64,000 nt of DNA from Aporrectodea caliginosa. Lineage: Eukaryota > Annelida > Clitellata > Crassiclitellata > Lumbricidae. Positions 63,736 through 64,000 of the stretch are shown here, piece after piece. Position 1 is the first letter of the stretch. Each line of letters begins with the position of its first letter. The position numbers and the translations under genes were made by a program. The notes beneath the pieces are model-generated. The model saw nothing but the letters and a program-made list of their open reading frames with translations, was not told the origin of the DNA and did no database searches. The DNA lies in the NCBI GenBank assembly GCA_020284085.1, contig JACEVL010000103.1:872363-936362 (forward strand), given 5' to 3'.

Positions 63736-64000
63736 CCCCTTAGCAAAATTGTGGTCTTATAAGGAACGTTAGGATCTTCTTAGCAGCATTGTGATAAACA
63801 TCACGGTCTTCTTAGCAACATGATAGACTTCTTAGGAACATTAAGGTCCTCTTAGCAAGTTAGCAATAGTATGGTGTTTTTTAGGAATATTAAGATCCTC
63901 TTAGCAAAAAAGTGGTTTTCTTAGCAAAAGAGTCGTCTTCTTAAGAAACGTCACGGTCCTCTTAGCAACATGGTGACAAGCTTCCTAAAAATTGCAGACT
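63735..64000. repeat. Degenerate CTTAGCAACA-type tandem array, runs off the window
   Basis: About ten loosely spaced TCTTCTTAGCAACA and TCCTCTTAGCAA units (20-45 bp apart) with AGGAACATTAAGG-like blocks between. Continues past the window end. Confidence 0.7.

Overview
This window looks like intergenic or accessory DNA from an animal genome, most likely an aquatic invertebrate; I cannot name the species. It is AT-rich, full of microsatellites, and contains spliced genes and metazoan transposon classes (tRNA-derived SINEs, non-LTR retrotransposon tails, hAT, Tc1/mariner-like, P-element/THAP-like, piggyBac-like and TTAA-flanked elements, and a Ty3/Gypsy LTR retrotransposon). No bacterial operon, rRNA or CRISPR array is present, and I found no convincing host housekeeping gene. 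Nearly everything that can be named is a mobile element, a fragment of one, or simple repeat.

Layout. 1-3.3 kb: trinucleotide and hexanucleotide repeats with three copies of a (TTA)n-tailed dispersed repeat. 3.3-5.8 kb: a decayed hAT transposon holding a second hAT-like element, which in turn holds a LINE tail. 6.1-8.2 kb: two Tc1/mariner-like elements, one internally deleted and one truncated. 8.4-11.5 kb: a three-exon THAP/P-element-type transposase gene whose exons I could join by splice sites and phase. 12-15.3 kb: LINE and SINE fragments, an isolated mariner end and two hairpin structures. 15.3-22.1 kb: large simple and satellite repeats (CAT, TTC, a 20-bp satellite) and a foldback element. 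22.2-33.4 kb: SINEs, LINE tails and a 1.6-kb hAT element inside a SINE. 34.1-44.6 kb: a 54-bp minisatellite interrupted by a 9.24-kb LTR retrotransposon. 45-64 kb: more SINE and LINE copies, a 3.27-kb TTAA-flanked transposon with 620-bp inverted repeats and a small two-exon gene, a piggyBac-like MITE, a hAT-like MITE, and long low-complexity tracts.

The most notable object is the LTR retrotransposon at 35142-44381. It has 472-bp LTRs with about three differences, a 5-bp AAAAG target duplication, a tRNA-Leu-type primer site and two polypurine tracts. Its domain order is Gag, protease, integrase, reverse transcriptase, RNase H, the order of Gmr1-like Gypsy elements rather than ordinary Gypsy. 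About 2.5 kb running from integrase to the first 20 bases of the 3' LTR is duplicated in tandem. The two pol copies carry different lesions: copy A is frameshifted before RNase H, and copy B lacks 119 bp of the reverse transcriptase fingers. The second most notable object is the TTAA element at 48303-51576, whose predicted gene begins inside its own inverted repeat and encodes a small zinc-knuckle-like protein I cannot assign.
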